Below are positions 26,158 to 35,856 of a stretch of DNA of 64,000 bases, piece by piece (position 1 is the stretch's first letter; every line of letters begins with the position of its first letter). This stretch comes from Candidatus Latescibacterota bacterium (lineage in GTDB: Bacteria > Krumholzibacteriota > Krumholzibacteriia > LZORAL124-64-63). Where the stretch lies: assembly GCA_030658975.1 (NCBI GenBank), contig JAUSBL010000114.1, positions 1 through 64,000 of the forward strand, in the 5' to 3' direction. Made by a program: the position numbers and the translations under genes. The notes beneath the pieces are model-generated. The model saw nothing but the letters and a program-made list of their open reading frames with translations, was not told the origin of the DNA and made no database searches.

Positions 26158-28035
26158 TCATATGGCATCACTGCGATCAACCCAGCGACGTAAAAATAGC
26201 TCGGCAGCAATCACCAGACCGAGCTCATTCCCGCAATTAATCTGATTCCGTTGATGAGCCTCGAACAACTGCTGTAATTTCCGTCCATCCCAAAATGTGC
26301 GGTTCATCACTGACGATGAGTGAATCAAATCTCCATAGTATTCTTTTAGTTGCATTCTTAATGCATCATCGAAATTAGCAGCTGTCGTTGGAGCGCATTT
26401 ATTACTTGATAGTTTTTTAGCCAACTGTGCCATGGTTAGGCGCCAACGCGGCGCAGTAGGAAGCAAACCGGTATTTCCGATCTTAATGTTGCAAACTTCT
26501 GGAATCAATTTCTTGAATACCTTGACATAGGCATGATGTCCCCTTCGCCATTTCATAGGTATCGAGATACTGCGTTCGAACACTTCCTGGTCATAGAAGT
26601 GGCTATCATCTGCGAAAAATGACCTATCACTCAGGGCGCCCATAATCGTCCATCGGCGTACTCGATTGTGGAAAATCCACTGCTCCGTACGCCAATTATT
26701 TGGGACTTCCGCATAGTTTTGATCTAAATCACCCAGGATCATGTCCCGAAGCAACGGCGCACGAGGGTAGAGATGATCTGCAAGCATATTCCTATGGCCG
26801 TACTTTGTCTCTATATAGAGAGCAATATCGCTGTTATTCTTGTTGTGCTCCAACAAAGGATGGGCAGCTCTAGGGCCACGGCCCAGTCTGTACTCCATCC
26901 ATCCCTTCATGTTCTTGTAGCTCGGGCCCAGCATGCTGCCGCCCAGGATGGCGTCACCAGCAACTCCGTTAAGTACGAGATTCGCTCGTTCCCGCAGATC
27001 CTGACAACGCTTGAGACCTACCGCTAGGTTAATTGTCATTGCGCCGTTTGTAGTTGCAGAAAAGTTGGATGCGTATTCCGGAATTACTTCCGGCTCAAGG
27101 GGGTAAGCTAGATGGTTGATATTGAGAGTCCGGCATACTTCTCTCGCTGTCGCAAGATCTGTCGAGTTCTTCCCCCCAAACGTCCATGCTTGGATGTCAG
27201 GTATTTCCTGCGCGGTTAATGTGGTCACAAGTCGCGAGTCGTATCCGCCCGATAAGCCAGACACAATATTATCACCGCGCTTCACAATCCTTGGGGTAGC
27301 CGCCAACAGTGCTTCGCACACGGAATCTACCCGTTGATCCAAGCCAATATCTGAAGGCATTTCGTGTATTTGCCCAAAATTCCAATAAGTCTTCCGCTGA
27401 GACTTACTTCCATCGAATGAAATGTCCATACTCGTCGCGGCGTCGAGAACTTCCACACCTCTGACCGGCGTGCTTTGGCCGAAATATTGGCCGTATGTGA
27501 GAAATAGCGAAATCGCGTCTTGATCCGGTTCGGTCTTCACAATACCACATGATGCGACGGGGCCCAACAATGTGGCCAAGGCGTAGCTGTCGTTGTTACG
27601 ACACACATGGAGTGGCGCATATCCGCAACGACTTGTTCCGGCAACAAGACGATTGTGCCTAGCATCACATATGATAGTTGAAAACTGCCCGGTGAGTCGT
27701 GAAAACAAATCCATGCCATAGGCTCGGTACGCATTACATACGACTTCTGCATGGTGCTGAATGGATATCAGGCGGTCACAATCCTTATCAATCTGCCCGG
27801 TCGCAATAAAACCATCGACGACACAAGTCAGCCCCGCATCATGCTGAATGCAACATTTCCCAGTAAGTTCATCATCACTACGTACTGTTAATCCGATATA
27901 GATTTGATCGGGAATGATTTCAAAAGTATGGCTTCTCTCCCAAGAATAGATAGCCATCGAATTTGCTAGATTTCTGGCAATCTGGCCGGCGCGGTTATTT
28001 GCCGCCGACATTAATAGACCATAGACGCCTGGCAA
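26158..28035 (-). CDS. Asparagine-synthetase-like protein without glutaminase cysteine
   Basis: 625 residues from TTG 28035 with GGGAGG 6 bp upstream. The N-terminus MPGVYGLLMSA aligns with the MCGIxG start of AsnB but has Pro in place of the catalytic Cys2, so glutamine hydrolysis by this domain is not expected. The synthetase domain keeps the pyrophosphate loop SGGYDSR and GVAGDAILGGS. Family members without Cys2 include beta-lactam synthetase and lasso-peptide cyclases, which adenylate a carboxylate and form an amide. The gene is visibly AT-richer than its surroundings, a sign of recent transfer. No lasso precursor or leader protease is nearby. Confidence 0.8.
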   Translation of the reverse strand: MPGVYGLLMSAANNRAGQIARNLANSMAIYSWERSHTFEIIPDQIYIGLTVRSDDELTGKCCIQHDAGLTCVVDGFIATGQIDKDCDRLISIQHHAEVVCNAYRAYGMDLFSRLTGQFSTIICDARHNRLVAGTSRCGYAPLHVCRNNDSYALATLLGPVASCGIVKTEPDQDAISLFLTYGQYFGQSTPVRGVEVLDAATSMDISFDGSKSQRKTYWNFGQIHEMPSDIGLDQRVDSVCEALLAATPRIVKRGDNIVSGLSGGYDSRLVTTLTAQEIPDIQAWTFGGKNSTDLATAREVCRTLNINHLAYPLEPEVIPEYASNFSATTNGAMTINLAVGLKRCQDLRERANLVLNGVAGDAILGGSMLGPSYKNMKGWMEYRLGRGPRAAHPLLEHNKNNSDIALYIETKYGHRNMLADHLYPRAPLLRDMILGDLDQNYAEVPNNWRTEQWIFHNRVRRWTIMGALSDRSFFADDSHFYDQEVFERSISIPMKWRRGHHAYVKVFKKLIPEVCNIKIGNTGLLPTAPRWRLTMAQLAKKLSSNKCAPTTAANFDDALRMQLKEYYGDLIHSSSVMNRTFWDGRKLQQLFEAHQRNQINCGNELGLVIAAELFLRRWVDRSDAI

Positions 28036-28250
28036 AGTCAGCCTCCCTGCTTATGCTCCCTGTGAATCATTTTCAATTATCGCCGAAATACCGTCATGCC
28101 GCAATGAAATACTGCTACTGATCCCTTGCGGACAGGCTCGTGCACGAGGTCAGGCCGTGGGGTGTTGTCTAATTGCAACGGGTTGACGGTTGACACGCAG
28201 GCAAGCTCCCTTGAGAGTGTCCGGGTGGCGCAAATAAAGGGAGATGACGG

Positions 28251-30197
28251 ATGTGTGGTATCTGTGGAGTGGTAGGACGGTTGGACGAGCGAGAGATCGG
28301 TCTGATGACCGACTCGATGGCGCATCGCGGCCCCGACGGGCGCGGCGTCCGCACTTTCCCGGGTGAGCCTCCGGCGGCGCTCGGACACCGGCGCCTCGCG
28401 ATCATCGATCCAACCCCGGCAGGCGCGCAGCCGATGTCGTTCGCCGATCGCTGGTGGATCACCTACAACGGCGAGATCTACAACTTCCGGGAGCTGCGCG
28501 CCGACCTCGAGCAGCGCGGTGAGCGGTTCATCTCAGACTGCGATACCGAGGTGATCCTGCGCCTCTTCGCACTCGAAGGGCCGGCGATGCTCGAGCGGCT
28601 CAACGGCATCTTCGCCTTCGCGATCTGGGACAATCGGGACCGGAAGCTGTTCCTCGCGCGTGACCGGCTCGGCGTGAAACCGCTCTACTGGACGCAACGC
28701 GAAGGCGTCTTCGCCTTCGCCTCCGAGTTGCGCGCGCTTCTTCCGCTGATCGGCCGGCCGACGCTCGACGAGACGGCGATCGCCGACTATTTCATGTTCC
28801 TCTGGGTGCCCGACCCGAAGACGGCGTTCAAGGAGATCCGCAAACTGCCTCCCGGCCACTTCGCGTGGGCCGGAGCGACGACGTTCACGACACACCAATA
28901 CTGGGATCTGCAGTTCTCGCCTGAGAACCTGCCCGAGAGCGAGTGGCGCGACCGCGTCGCCGAAACCGTCGAACGGTCGGTGCGGCGCCAGATGGTGAGC
29001 GACGTGCCGCTCGGGGCGTTTCTCAGTGGCGGCGTCGACTCGTCCGCGATCGTCGCCGCGATGTCCGAGCAAGGACAGCAGCGCGTCAGCACCTACACCG
29101 TCGGCTTCGACCAGGAGGATCTCCGTCACGAGATCGTTCCCGACGATCTCGTTCATGCACGCCGCATCGGGAAGCTATTCAAGACCGACTACTTCGAGTA
29201 CATCCTCAAGCCCGATGTCCTCGACCTGCTGCCGAAGGCGGTGTGGCACTTGGAGGAGCCGGTGGCCGACCCCGCCGCGATCTCGACTTACTTGATCTGC
29301 CGGGAAGCCTCGACTCGCATGCCTGTGATGTTGAGCGGCATGGGCGCCGACGAGATCTTCGCCGGCTATCCCCGCTACCTCGCCTACGGCATCTCGCGCT
29401 CGCTCGACCGCATTCCGAGACCCGTCAAACGTGGCCTCGAGTGGCTCGTCTCGGGCGCCGCCCACCCCGGCCGGCCCGGGCGGCTGCGCGGCCCGCGGCG
29501 CAACCTGTGGAAGTTCATGCGCGGGGCCAGGCTGTCTCCCACCGAGCGCTATCTCGCCTTCTCGACGTACTATTCAACGTCCGAGCTCGGGTCGTTGCTG
29601 ACGTCGGGCTTCGCCGAGAGCATCGGTGCGTACGACCCGCTTACCGGGCACCGCGCACTCTTCGATGACGTGGGTGACGTCGACGAGCTGAGCAAGCTCC
29701 TCTACGTCGACGCCAAGACGTTCCTGCCGTGCCTCAACCTCACCTACACCGACAAGATGGCGATGGCCGCGTCCGTCGAGGTGCGGGTGCCGCTCCTCGA
29801 CGACGAGCTCGTCGCCCTTGCCGCACGGATCCCTTCGCAACTCAAGCTCCACGGTCGCCAGAGGAAGTACATCTTCAAGAAGAGCCAGGAGGCGGCGCTG
29901 CCGCACGACATCGTCTGGCGCAAGAAGGCCGGCTTCGGCGCCCCGATCCGCTCCTGGCTCGTGAAGGATCTCGCACCGCTCTTGAGCGATGCGCTTTCGG
30001 AGGGAACGCTCGCCCGTCGCGGGATCGTCGAGCCGGCAACGGTAGCCCGTCTGACCGCTGACAACATCTCCGGCCTCGCAGACAACAGTCTGCAGCTCTA
30101 CGCTCTGCTCAACCTGGAGCTGTGGATGCAGACGTTCCTCGATCGCACCTGGCGGTTCGAAGACCTCCCGGGCGCACCCATCGCCTTACCGACCTGA
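28251..30197 (+). CDS. asnB: Asparagine synthase (glutamine-hydrolysing)
   Basis: 648 residues. The N-terminal nucleophile is intact (MCGICGVVG) with RGPDGRG and YNGEIYNFRELR of the glutaminase domain. The synthetase domain has SGGVDSS and MGADEIFAGYPRY. It makes asparagine, or amidates a sugar or peptide carboxylate, from glutamine and ATP. The ribosome-binding site is AAAGGGAG. It is divergent from the Cys-less paralog across 215 bp, and its GC content is lower than the background, so both may have arrived together. Such AsnB paralogs are common beside surface-polysaccharide loci. Confidence 0.93.
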   Translation: MCGICGVVGRLDEREIGLMTDSMAHRGPDGRGVRTFPGEPPAALGHRRLAIIDPTPAGAQPMSFADRWWITYNGEIYNFRELRADLEQRGERFISDCDTEVILRLFALEGPAMLERLNGIFAFAIWDNRDRKLFLARDRLGVKPLYWTQREGVFAFASELRALLPLIGRPTLDETAIADYFMFLWVPDPKTAFKEIRKLPPGHFAWAGATTFTTHQYWDLQFSPENLPESEWRDRVAETVERSVRRQMVSDVPLGAFLSGGVDSSAIVAAMSEQGQQRVSTYTVGFDQEDLRHEIVPDDLVHARRIGKLFKTDYFEYILKPDVLDLLPKAVWHLEEPVADPAAISTYLICREASTRMPVMLSGMGADEIFAGYPRYLAYGISRSLDRIPRPVKRGLEWLVSGAAHPGRPGRLRGPRRNLWKFMRGARLSPTERYLAFSTYYSTSELGSLLTSGFAESIGAYDPLTGHRALFDDVGDVDELSKLLYVDAKTFLPCLNLTYTDKMAMAASVEVRVPLLDDELVALAARIPSQLKLHGRQRKYIFKKSQEAALPHDIVWRKKAGFGAPIRSWLVKDLAPLLSDALSEGTLARRGIVEPATVARLTADNISGLADNSLQLYALLNLELWMQTFLDRTWRFEDLPGAPIALPT

Positions 30198-30220
30198 CCG
30201 GTCCAGAGCTCACCCTCTAC

Positions 30221-30351
30221 AGATCCCGACCCTCCGTGACAGGGGTGTCTGGAGGTCCTCAGCGCCAGGAGGGCGCTGGGGACCGTAAGTCAAGCGCGCC
30301 GGGCACACGATGTGCCCGGCGCGCGTCCCCTGTCACGAAGGGTCGGGATCT
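30221..30351. repeat. Palindromic three-way-junction element, copy 3 (3' of the S9 peptidase)
   Basis: 25-bp inverted arms (30221-30245 and 30327-30351, one mismatch) with the 97-nt core 30238-30334. Hairpin 1 GGTCCTCAGCGCC/GGCGCTGGGGACC has loop AGGAG and one G-T wobble; hairpin 2 GCGCGCCGGGCAC/GTGCCCGGCGCGC has loop ACGAT. The right arm runs into the stop codon of the S9 peptidase gene. Left of 30221 the inverted homology stops abruptly and asnB-side sequence begins, as if the outer arm had been lost when the asnB island was inserted. Confidence 0.9.
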
Positions 30352-32419
30352 ATTGGGTCCAGCGCGTGAGCCAGGCCATGACCTCATCGTGCCACTGGAT
30401 CGAGTTCGCCGGCTTCAGCACCCAGTGGTTCTCGTCCGGGAAGTACAGCAGCCGCGCCGGCACGCCCAGGCGGCGCAGGGCGGTGAAGGTGCTCAGCCCC
30501 TGGGTGTCGACAACGCGGTAGTCCAGCGCACCGTGCACCACCAGCGTGGGCACGCTCCAGTTCTGCACGTAGTCCACGGGGTTGTGCAGTCCGAAGCCCG
30601 AGCCTTCGGTCCACGGCGTGCCGCCGTGCTCCCACTCGGGGAACCACAGTTCCTCGGTGTCATAGTAGGCCATGCGCTCGTCCAGGTTGCCGTCGTGGCA
30701 GACGAAGGCCCGGAACTTCTTGCCGAACGGCTGGCCGTGCATCCAGTTGATCATGTAGCCGCCGTAGCTCGCGCCCGCGGCCACGACGCGGCTGCCGTCC
30801 AGCCAGGGGTAGTCCGCGAGGGCCGCGGCCAGGCCCTTCTCCAGATCTTCCAGCGGCCGGTCGCCCCAGTGGTGCCGGATGGCGTCGGTGAAGGGCTGCC
30901 CGTAGCCGGTGGAGCCGTGGAAGTCGACGGCCAGGGTGGCGAAGCCGGCGCCCACGTAGGCCTGCGGGTTCCAGCGGTAGTGGAAATCGTTGCCGAAGCT
31001 GCCCTGCGGGCCGCCGTGCACGAGGAAGGCGACGGGCCAGGTGCGGCCCGCGGCCGCGGCCTCGGCCGTCCAGTCGTAGGGCTTCACCAGGTAGGCGTGC
31101 ACGACCTCGTCGTTCCAGCCCCTGAAGGTGAACTGCTCGGGCTCACCCATCCGGCAGGCGGCCAGCGCGGCGTCGTTGATGTGCGTCAGGCGGCGCTCGT
31201 CGCCGCCGGCGGGGGCGCAGGTGTAGAACTCGTCGGGCGAACGCAGGTGGTTCTTCGCGTAGAGCAGGCGCTTGCCGGCCAGGCGCGGCGAACCGTTGTT
31301 GCCGTCGCGCACGACCAGGCGCGCCTTGCCCGAGGCGACGTCCAGCGCGAAGATCGCGTGCTGGCCCAGGTAGGGAGCCGTGACGTAGATCGACTTGCCG
31401 TCGGCCGACCACAGCAGCGAGCCGGGGCTGAGCGCCAGGTTGTCGTAGTCCAGCTCCAGGCGCCGCTCGGTCCCGTCCGGCCAGCCGCGCAGGACGACGT
31501 GGTAGCGGTCGGCCTCGTAGCCGGGACGGTCCATGGCCAGCCAGGCCAGGGTCTTGCCGTCGGGCGAGAAGAGGGGCTGGGTGTCCTGGGCCTCGTTCGC
31601 CTCGGTCAGGCAGAGGCGGCGGCTCGGGCTGTCGGTGCTCACGGCGTAGAGGTCGTCGTCGGTGCTCCAGGCGGCCTCGCTGCCGTCCTTGACCCGCGCG
31701 GCGAAGACCAGCGTGCGGCCGTCGCGGCTGAAGGCGAACTCCTCGCTGCCGCCGAAGGGCAGCGTGGGCGTGTCGGCGTCCAGGCCGGGCGTCAGGTCGC
31801 GCACCTGCTCGTCGGTCCCGGCCCAGGGGCGCAGGAAGACGTGGTTGCGCTTGCCGTCCTCCCAGGTGTCCCAGCGCCGGAAGAACAGCTCGTCGTAGGT
31901 CCGGCCGGTGGCGACGGTCGCCGCCTTGGCGGCGTCGCGCGCGACCGTCTCGGCGATCGTGGCGTCGGGGTAGACGGCCAGCGAGAAGGCGTAAGCCTCC
32001 AGCTGCGGCACGACCTCGAAATTCTCGACGCCCAGGGGCAGACGCGTGACCTGGACGGCTTCGCCGCCGCGCGGGTCGATCGTCCAGATCTGCGAGGACT
32101 CCGAGCGCGTGCTCAAAAAGGCGATGCGGCCGTCCGGCAGCCAGCGGCCGTTGAAGTCGGAGGCGGGGTCGGCGGTCAGGCGGCGCGGTTCCGACTTGCC
32201 GTCCAGGGCGACGAGCCACAGGTCGGTGCGGCCGCGGTTCGCGGCGAGGTCGGTCGTGCGCAGCGTGAAGAGCACCTGCGTCCCGTCGGGGGAGACCCGG
32301 GGGTCGGAGAGGCGCTGCATCGCCAGCATGTCGTGGACGGAGAAGGGGTGCGGGTCGGCGGCGAGGCTCGGACTCGCAAGGGCGGCCAGCAGCACGGTCA
32401 TCAGCACGAGGTGGCGCAC
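30350..32419 (-). CDS. Secreted S9-family prolyl-oligopeptidase-like peptidase
   Basis: 689 residues from GTG 32419 with GGGAGGA upstream. A signal peptide (HLVLMTVLLAALASPSLAA) is followed by a seven-bladed beta-propeller of WD40/TolB-like repeats (DPRVSPDGTQVLFTL, GRWLPDGRIAFLST). The C-terminal alpha/beta hydrolase domain has the nucleophile GASYGGYM, Asp in GALDYRV and His in ENHWV. It fits the dipeptidyl-peptidase-5/acylaminoacyl-peptidase subfamily, exported to the periplasm, and would cleave short peptides. Its stop codon overlaps the arm of palindromic element copy 3. Confidence 0.9.
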   Translation of the reverse strand: MRHLVLMTVLLAALASPSLAADPHPFSVHDMLAMQRLSDPRVSPDGTQVLFTLRTTDLAANRGRTDLWLVALDGKSEPRRLTADPASDFNGRWLPDGRIAFLSTRSESSQIWTIDPRGGEAVQVTRLPLGVENFEVVPQLEAYAFSLAVYPDATIAETVARDAAKAATVATGRTYDELFFRRWDTWEDGKRNHVFLRPWAGTDEQVRDLTPGLDADTPTLPFGGSEEFAFSRDGRTLVFAARVKDGSEAAWSTDDDLYAVSTDSPSRRLCLTEANEAQDTQPLFSPDGKTLAWLAMDRPGYEADRYHVVLRGWPDGTERRLELDYDNLALSPGSLLWSADGKSIYVTAPYLGQHAIFALDVASGKARLVVRDGNNGSPRLAGKRLLYAKNHLRSPDEFYTCAPAGGDERRLTHINDAALAACRMGEPEQFTFRGWNDEVVHAYLVKPYDWTAEAAAAGRTWPVAFLVHGGPQGSFGNDFHYRWNPQAYVGAGFATLAVDFHGSTGYGQPFTDAIRHHWGDRPLEDLEKGLAAALADYPWLDGSRVVAAGASYGGYMINWMHGQPFGKKFRAFVCHDGNLDERMAYYDTEELWFPEWEHGGTPWTEGSGFGLHNPVDYVQNWSVPTLVVHGALDYRVVDTQGLSTFTALRRLGVPARLLYFPDENHWVLKPANSIQWHDEVMAWLTRWTQ

Positions 32420-32519
32420 TTCGGATTCCTCCCGGTGTCGGCAGAGGGGGCGGCAACAACCGGAGAATGATAAGCGATGGCGATCCGTGATGCGAGGGGA
32501 GCCGACGCACCGCCCCCGA

Positions 32520-32548
32520 TTGACATCTCGTGCTGGTCCCGCTACCCT
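32520..32548 (+). promoter_or_regulatory. Promoter-like sequence upstream of the methyltransferase gene
   Basis: A perfect TTGACA and TACCCT with a 17-bp spacer, 140 bp upstream of the ATG. The leader includes an AT-rich patch (CTTTCTAATATGTTTATTGACA) that is unusual for this locus. Confidence 0.4.
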
Positions 32549-32688
32549 GGTAGGATCTGTGTCGCGAGAGATCCCGAGGCGGGGTCGTTTCTTTCTAATA
32601 TGTTTATTGACAGTATGTTGTTGGATGGGCGGTGGAGCGCTTCGCGGCGCCGTGTGGTGGGGACGACTGGCGGCAACGAGGAGTGTTG

Positions 32689-33534
32689 ATGAGCAAGCTA
32701 ACGGACCAGAACTATTGGGACCGCTTCCATGAAGAGATCTGCGTCCCGAAAACTGCCGCGGTCGAACGCACGAACAAATCGCTGGCCCGACGTCTGCTTG
32801 GAGAGCGGCTGTATTCGTTCCGATCCAGCTATTCGGAATATCGCCTGTACGAAGTGATCCTGAAGAAATTCCTACCCCGCCAGCCCGGGCTCAAGGTCGT
32901 GGAGTTGGGAAGCGCACCAGGGGGATACCTGGTCGAGCTTCATCGGCGGTTCGGCTACGACCCCTACGGCATCGAGTATTCCGAAGTCGGGGTAGCGAAC
33001 AACCGCAAGACATTCGTCGCCAATGGTATCGATCCCGAGCAGGTGATCCGCGGCGACGTTACCTCGCCGGAGATCCAGCGAGACTGGCGGGAAGCGTTCG
33101 ATTTAGTGTTTTCGCTCAGCTTCATCGAGCATTTTTCCGATCCGGACCGGATGATCGACGCACACGTCGGGCTCCTCAAGAAGAACGGATTTCTGGTCAT
33201 CGTCGCGCCCAATCTCAACGGTTTGAACAAGAGAATCTACGGTTTCTTCAATTCTGCTGACCTCGCCGCCCATAACCTCGCGATCACGAATCTGGCCGCT
33301 TTTCGGGACCTTTTCAGCGAAGTGCCCGTCGAGCCCCTGTTCTGCGGGCTGTACGGCACTTTCTCCTTCCAGATGTACAAAATCCTGCCAGGCGCGAAGC
33401 GCACGCTGCTGCTGAAGATCGGCAAGCAGTTGCAACAAGGTATCAACATCCTGTACCGGCTGGTGTTGCGGGACCGAGGCTGGGAATCGGATTCTCTCAG
33501 CCCCTTCATGGTCTTCATCGGACGCAAGCTGTAG
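32689..33534 (+). CDS. Class I SAM-dependent methyltransferase
   Basis: 281 residues from ATG 32689 with GAGGAG upstream; the upstream extension to 32632 in the track is not needed. It opens NYWDRFHEE, a common start for sugar-locus methyltransferases. SAM motif I is VVELGSAPGGYLVEL, followed by YGIEYSEVGV and the post-motif LVFSLSFIEHFSDPDRMIDAHVGLLKKNGFLVIVAPN. It is probably the first gene of the polysaccharide locus and may methylate a sugar or lipid-linked glycan. GC is slightly lower than that of the following genes. Confidence 0.85.
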   Translation: MSKLTDQNYWDRFHEEICVPKTAAVERTNKSLARRLLGERLYSFRSSYSEYRLYEVILKKFLPRQPGLKVVELGSAPGGYLVELHRRFGYDPYGIEYSEVGVANNRKTFVANGIDPEQVIRGDVTSPEIQRDWREAFDLVFSLSFIEHFSDPDRMIDAHVGLLKKNGFLVIVAPNLNGLNKRIYGFFNSADLAAHNLAITNLAAFRDLFSEVPVEPLFCGLYGTFSFQMYKILPGAKRTLLLKIGKQLQQGINILYRLVLRDRGWESDSLSPFMVFIGRKL

Positions 33535-33669
33535 AGCGGACCGTGGCCGCGGTCGATCCCGGGGAGCCGATAATTCGGCTTGCCCGTGCGGAAGCGTGCT
33601 TTACCCTTGAGTCGGACGGCCGATAGATCCCCCGATGGAATAGCATTGCAACACGAGGAGATAGCGCCC

Positions 33670-35856
33670 GTGAAGATCCTCGCCCAGACCCTCAAGGACG
33701 GAGCCGTGCGCCTGGTGGAAGCGCCGGCGCCCCTGCTGCCGCCGGGATGCGTGCGCGTGCGCACCATCTACTCGGCCATCAGCCCCGGCACCGAAGGCAA
33801 CAAGGTGGTCACCGGCCGCATGTCGCTGCTCGGCAAGGCCCGGTCGAAGCCGGACCAGGTCAAGCAGGTGCTCGACATGGTCGGGCAGCTCGGCCTGAAG
33901 AACACCATCCAGAAGGTGCGCGACAAGCTGGAGGGGGCGCAGCCCCTGGGCTACAGCCTCAGCGGCGAGGTCCTGGAGGTGGCGGCGGACGTCGAGGGCT
34001 TCGCGCCGGGCGACCTGGTCGCCTGCGCCGGCGGCGGATACGCCAACCACGCCGACGAGGTGGTGGTCCCCGTCAACCTGGTCGCCCGGGTGCCTGACGG
34101 CGTGCCGGCCGACGCTGCGGCGATGACCACGCTGGCGGCGATCGCCCTGCAGGGCGTGCGGCTGGCGGCGCCCACCCTGGGCGAGCACGCGGTCGTCATC
34201 GGCCTGGGCCCCATCGGGCTGCTGGCCTGCCAGCTGCTGAAGGCCAACGGCTGCCGCGTCTTCGCCACGGACATCGATCCGGTGGCCATCGAGCGCGCGC
34301 GGCCCTTCGCCGACGGCGCCGCGAACCTCGGCAGCGATCCCGCCGAGGCCATGATCGGGGACTTCAGCCGCGGCCACGGGGCCGACCTCGTGCTGATCTG
34401 CGCGGCCACGGCCGGCGACGAGCCGGTCCGCATGGCGGGCCGCATCGCGCGCCAGCGGGGGAGGATCGTCGTGGTCGGCGCGGTGGGCATGAACCTGCCC
34501 CGCAACGACTACTACGAGAAGGAACTGTCCTTCAGCGTGTCCTGCTCGTACGGACCGGGCCGCTACGATCCGTCGTACGAAGAGGGCGGCCTGGACTACC
34601 CCTACGGATTCGTGCGCTGGACCGAGGGCCGCAACCTGGAAGCGGTGCTGGACCTGGTGGCCGCCGGCCGCTGCGATCCCCTCGCCCTGGTCACCCACCG
34701 CCTGGCTTTCGACGACGCGGCCCGCGCCTACGAGATGATCGCGACGCGCAGCGAGGCCTACTGCGGCATCCTGCTGGAATACCCGGCGCAGCGCCACCGT
34801 CTCGACGGTCCGCTCGTGCTGCGCCCGGCTGCAGCGAAGGGGGGCGACCGCATCGGCGTCGGCTTCTGCGGCGCGGGCTCCTTCGCCCAGACGTTCCTGC
34901 TGCCGCCGCTGAAGGGCGACCGGCGCGTCCGCTTTTCGTCGATCTCCACGCGGACGGGTCTGAGCGCGGCCGACGTCGGCCGCCGTCTCGGCTTCGCGAC
35001 GGCCGTGTCCGACGACGCGGCGGTGATCACCGACCCGGCGACCGACGCGGTGTTCGTGGCCACCCGCCACGACGAGCACGGCCCGCTGGTCCTGCAGGCG
35101 CTCGCGGCCGGCAAGCACGTCTTCGTCGAGAAGCCGCTGTGCCTGACCATGGACCAGCTGCGCGCGATCGCCGTGAAGTCCCGCGAACTGTCCGACGCCG
35201 GGAACCTGCCGATCGTGCAGACCGGCTTCAACCGCCGGTTCAGCCAGGCGGCGGTCCACGCCCGCAAGCACTTCGGGCGCGAACCGGGGCCGCTCGCGAT
35301 CATGTACCGCGTCAACGCGGGCCGCATCCCGCGCAACCACTGGATCCAGGACCCGACGCAGGGCGGCGGGCGCATCCTGGGCGAGGTCTGCCACTTCATC
35401 GACCTGATGCAGTACCTCTGCGGCGCCGATCCGGTGTCCGTGTCGGCCATGTGCGTCGAGACGCGCAACGGCGCAGCCACGCCCGAGGACACCCTGACGG
35501 TCAACCTGCGCTTCGCCGACGGATCGGTCGGCAGTCTGGGCTACTTCGCCGAGGGGCCCAAGGCGATGCCGAAGGAGCAGGTCGAGGTCTTCGGGGCGGG
35601 TCGCGGCGCCGTCATCCAGAACTTCTCGGGCGTCACGCTCTGGGGCGGCCGCGGCAAGATCCGCCATCGCTGCGCGGGCAAGGGGCACGCCGAGGAGTGC
35701 GTCGCGTTCCTGGACGGCATCCGCGACGGCGTCGCGCCGATCCCGCTGACCTCCCAGCTGGCGACCACGCTGGCGACGCTGCGGATCCTGGACAGTCTGG
35801 CCGCCGGCGGCGCGGCGCTGGCCGTGGATCCGGCCGACCTGGAAGCCCGCGCGTGA
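33670..35856 (+). CDS. Bidomain oxidoreductase: zinc-ADH-like plus Gfo/Idh/MocA domain
   Basis: 728 residues from GTG 33670 with GAGGAGA upstream. Residues ~1-370 are a medium-chain dehydrogenase (SAISPGTEGNKVVTGR, Rossmann motif VIGLGPIGLLACQLL). Residues ~390-728 are a Gfo/Idh/MocA domain (IGVGFCGAGSFAQTFLLPPL, VFVEKPLCL with the conserved EKP, GRILGEVCHFIDLMQYL). This fusion is known from polysaccharide loci, where a sugar oxidation and a linked second oxidoreduction are thought to be combined. It is translationally coupled to the next gene (GTGA). Confidence 0.9.
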   Translation: MKILAQTLKDGAVRLVEAPAPLLPPGCVRVRTIYSAISPGTEGNKVVTGRMSLLGKARSKPDQVKQVLDMVGQLGLKNTIQKVRDKLEGAQPLGYSLSGEVLEVAADVEGFAPGDLVACAGGGYANHADEVVVPVNLVARVPDGVPADAAAMTTLAAIALQGVRLAAPTLGEHAVVIGLGPIGLLACQLLKANGCRVFATDIDPVAIERARPFADGAANLGSDPAEAMIGDFSRGHGADLVLICAATAGDEPVRMAGRIARQRGRIVVVGAVGMNLPRNDYYEKELSFSVSCSYGPGRYDPSYEEGGLDYPYGFVRWTEGRNLEAVLDLVAAGRCDPLALVTHRLAFDDAARAYEMIATRSEAYCGILLEYPAQRHRLDGPLVLRPAAAKGGDRIGVGFCGAGSFAQTFLLPPLKGDRRVRFSSISTRTGLSAADVGRRLGFATAVSDDAAVITDPATDAVFVATRHDEHGPLVLQALAAGKHVFVEKPLCLTMDQLRAIAVKSRELSDAGNLPIVQTGFNRRFSQAAVHARKHFGREPGPLAIMYRVNAGRIPRNHWIQDPTQGGGRILGEVCHFIDLMQYLCGADPVSVSAMCVETRNGAATPEDTLTVNLRFADGSVGSLGYFAEGPKAMPKEQVEVFGAGRGAVIQNFSGVTLWGGRGKIRHRCAGKGHAEECVAFLDGIRDGVAPIPLTSQLATTLATLRILDSLAAGGAALAVDPADLEARA

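Noticed and set aside
28077-28388. Small minus-strand ORF and a 10-codon ORF upstream of the Cys-less synthetase as a lasso-peptide precursor
   Set aside because: No leader/core pattern, no McjB-type protease and no RRE are nearby, so a lasso-peptide cluster is not supported.
30221-30351. Element copy 3 as a simple rho-independent terminator
   Set aside because: No T-tract follows on either strand, and the conserved core shared with two other loci is more complex than a terminator needs.
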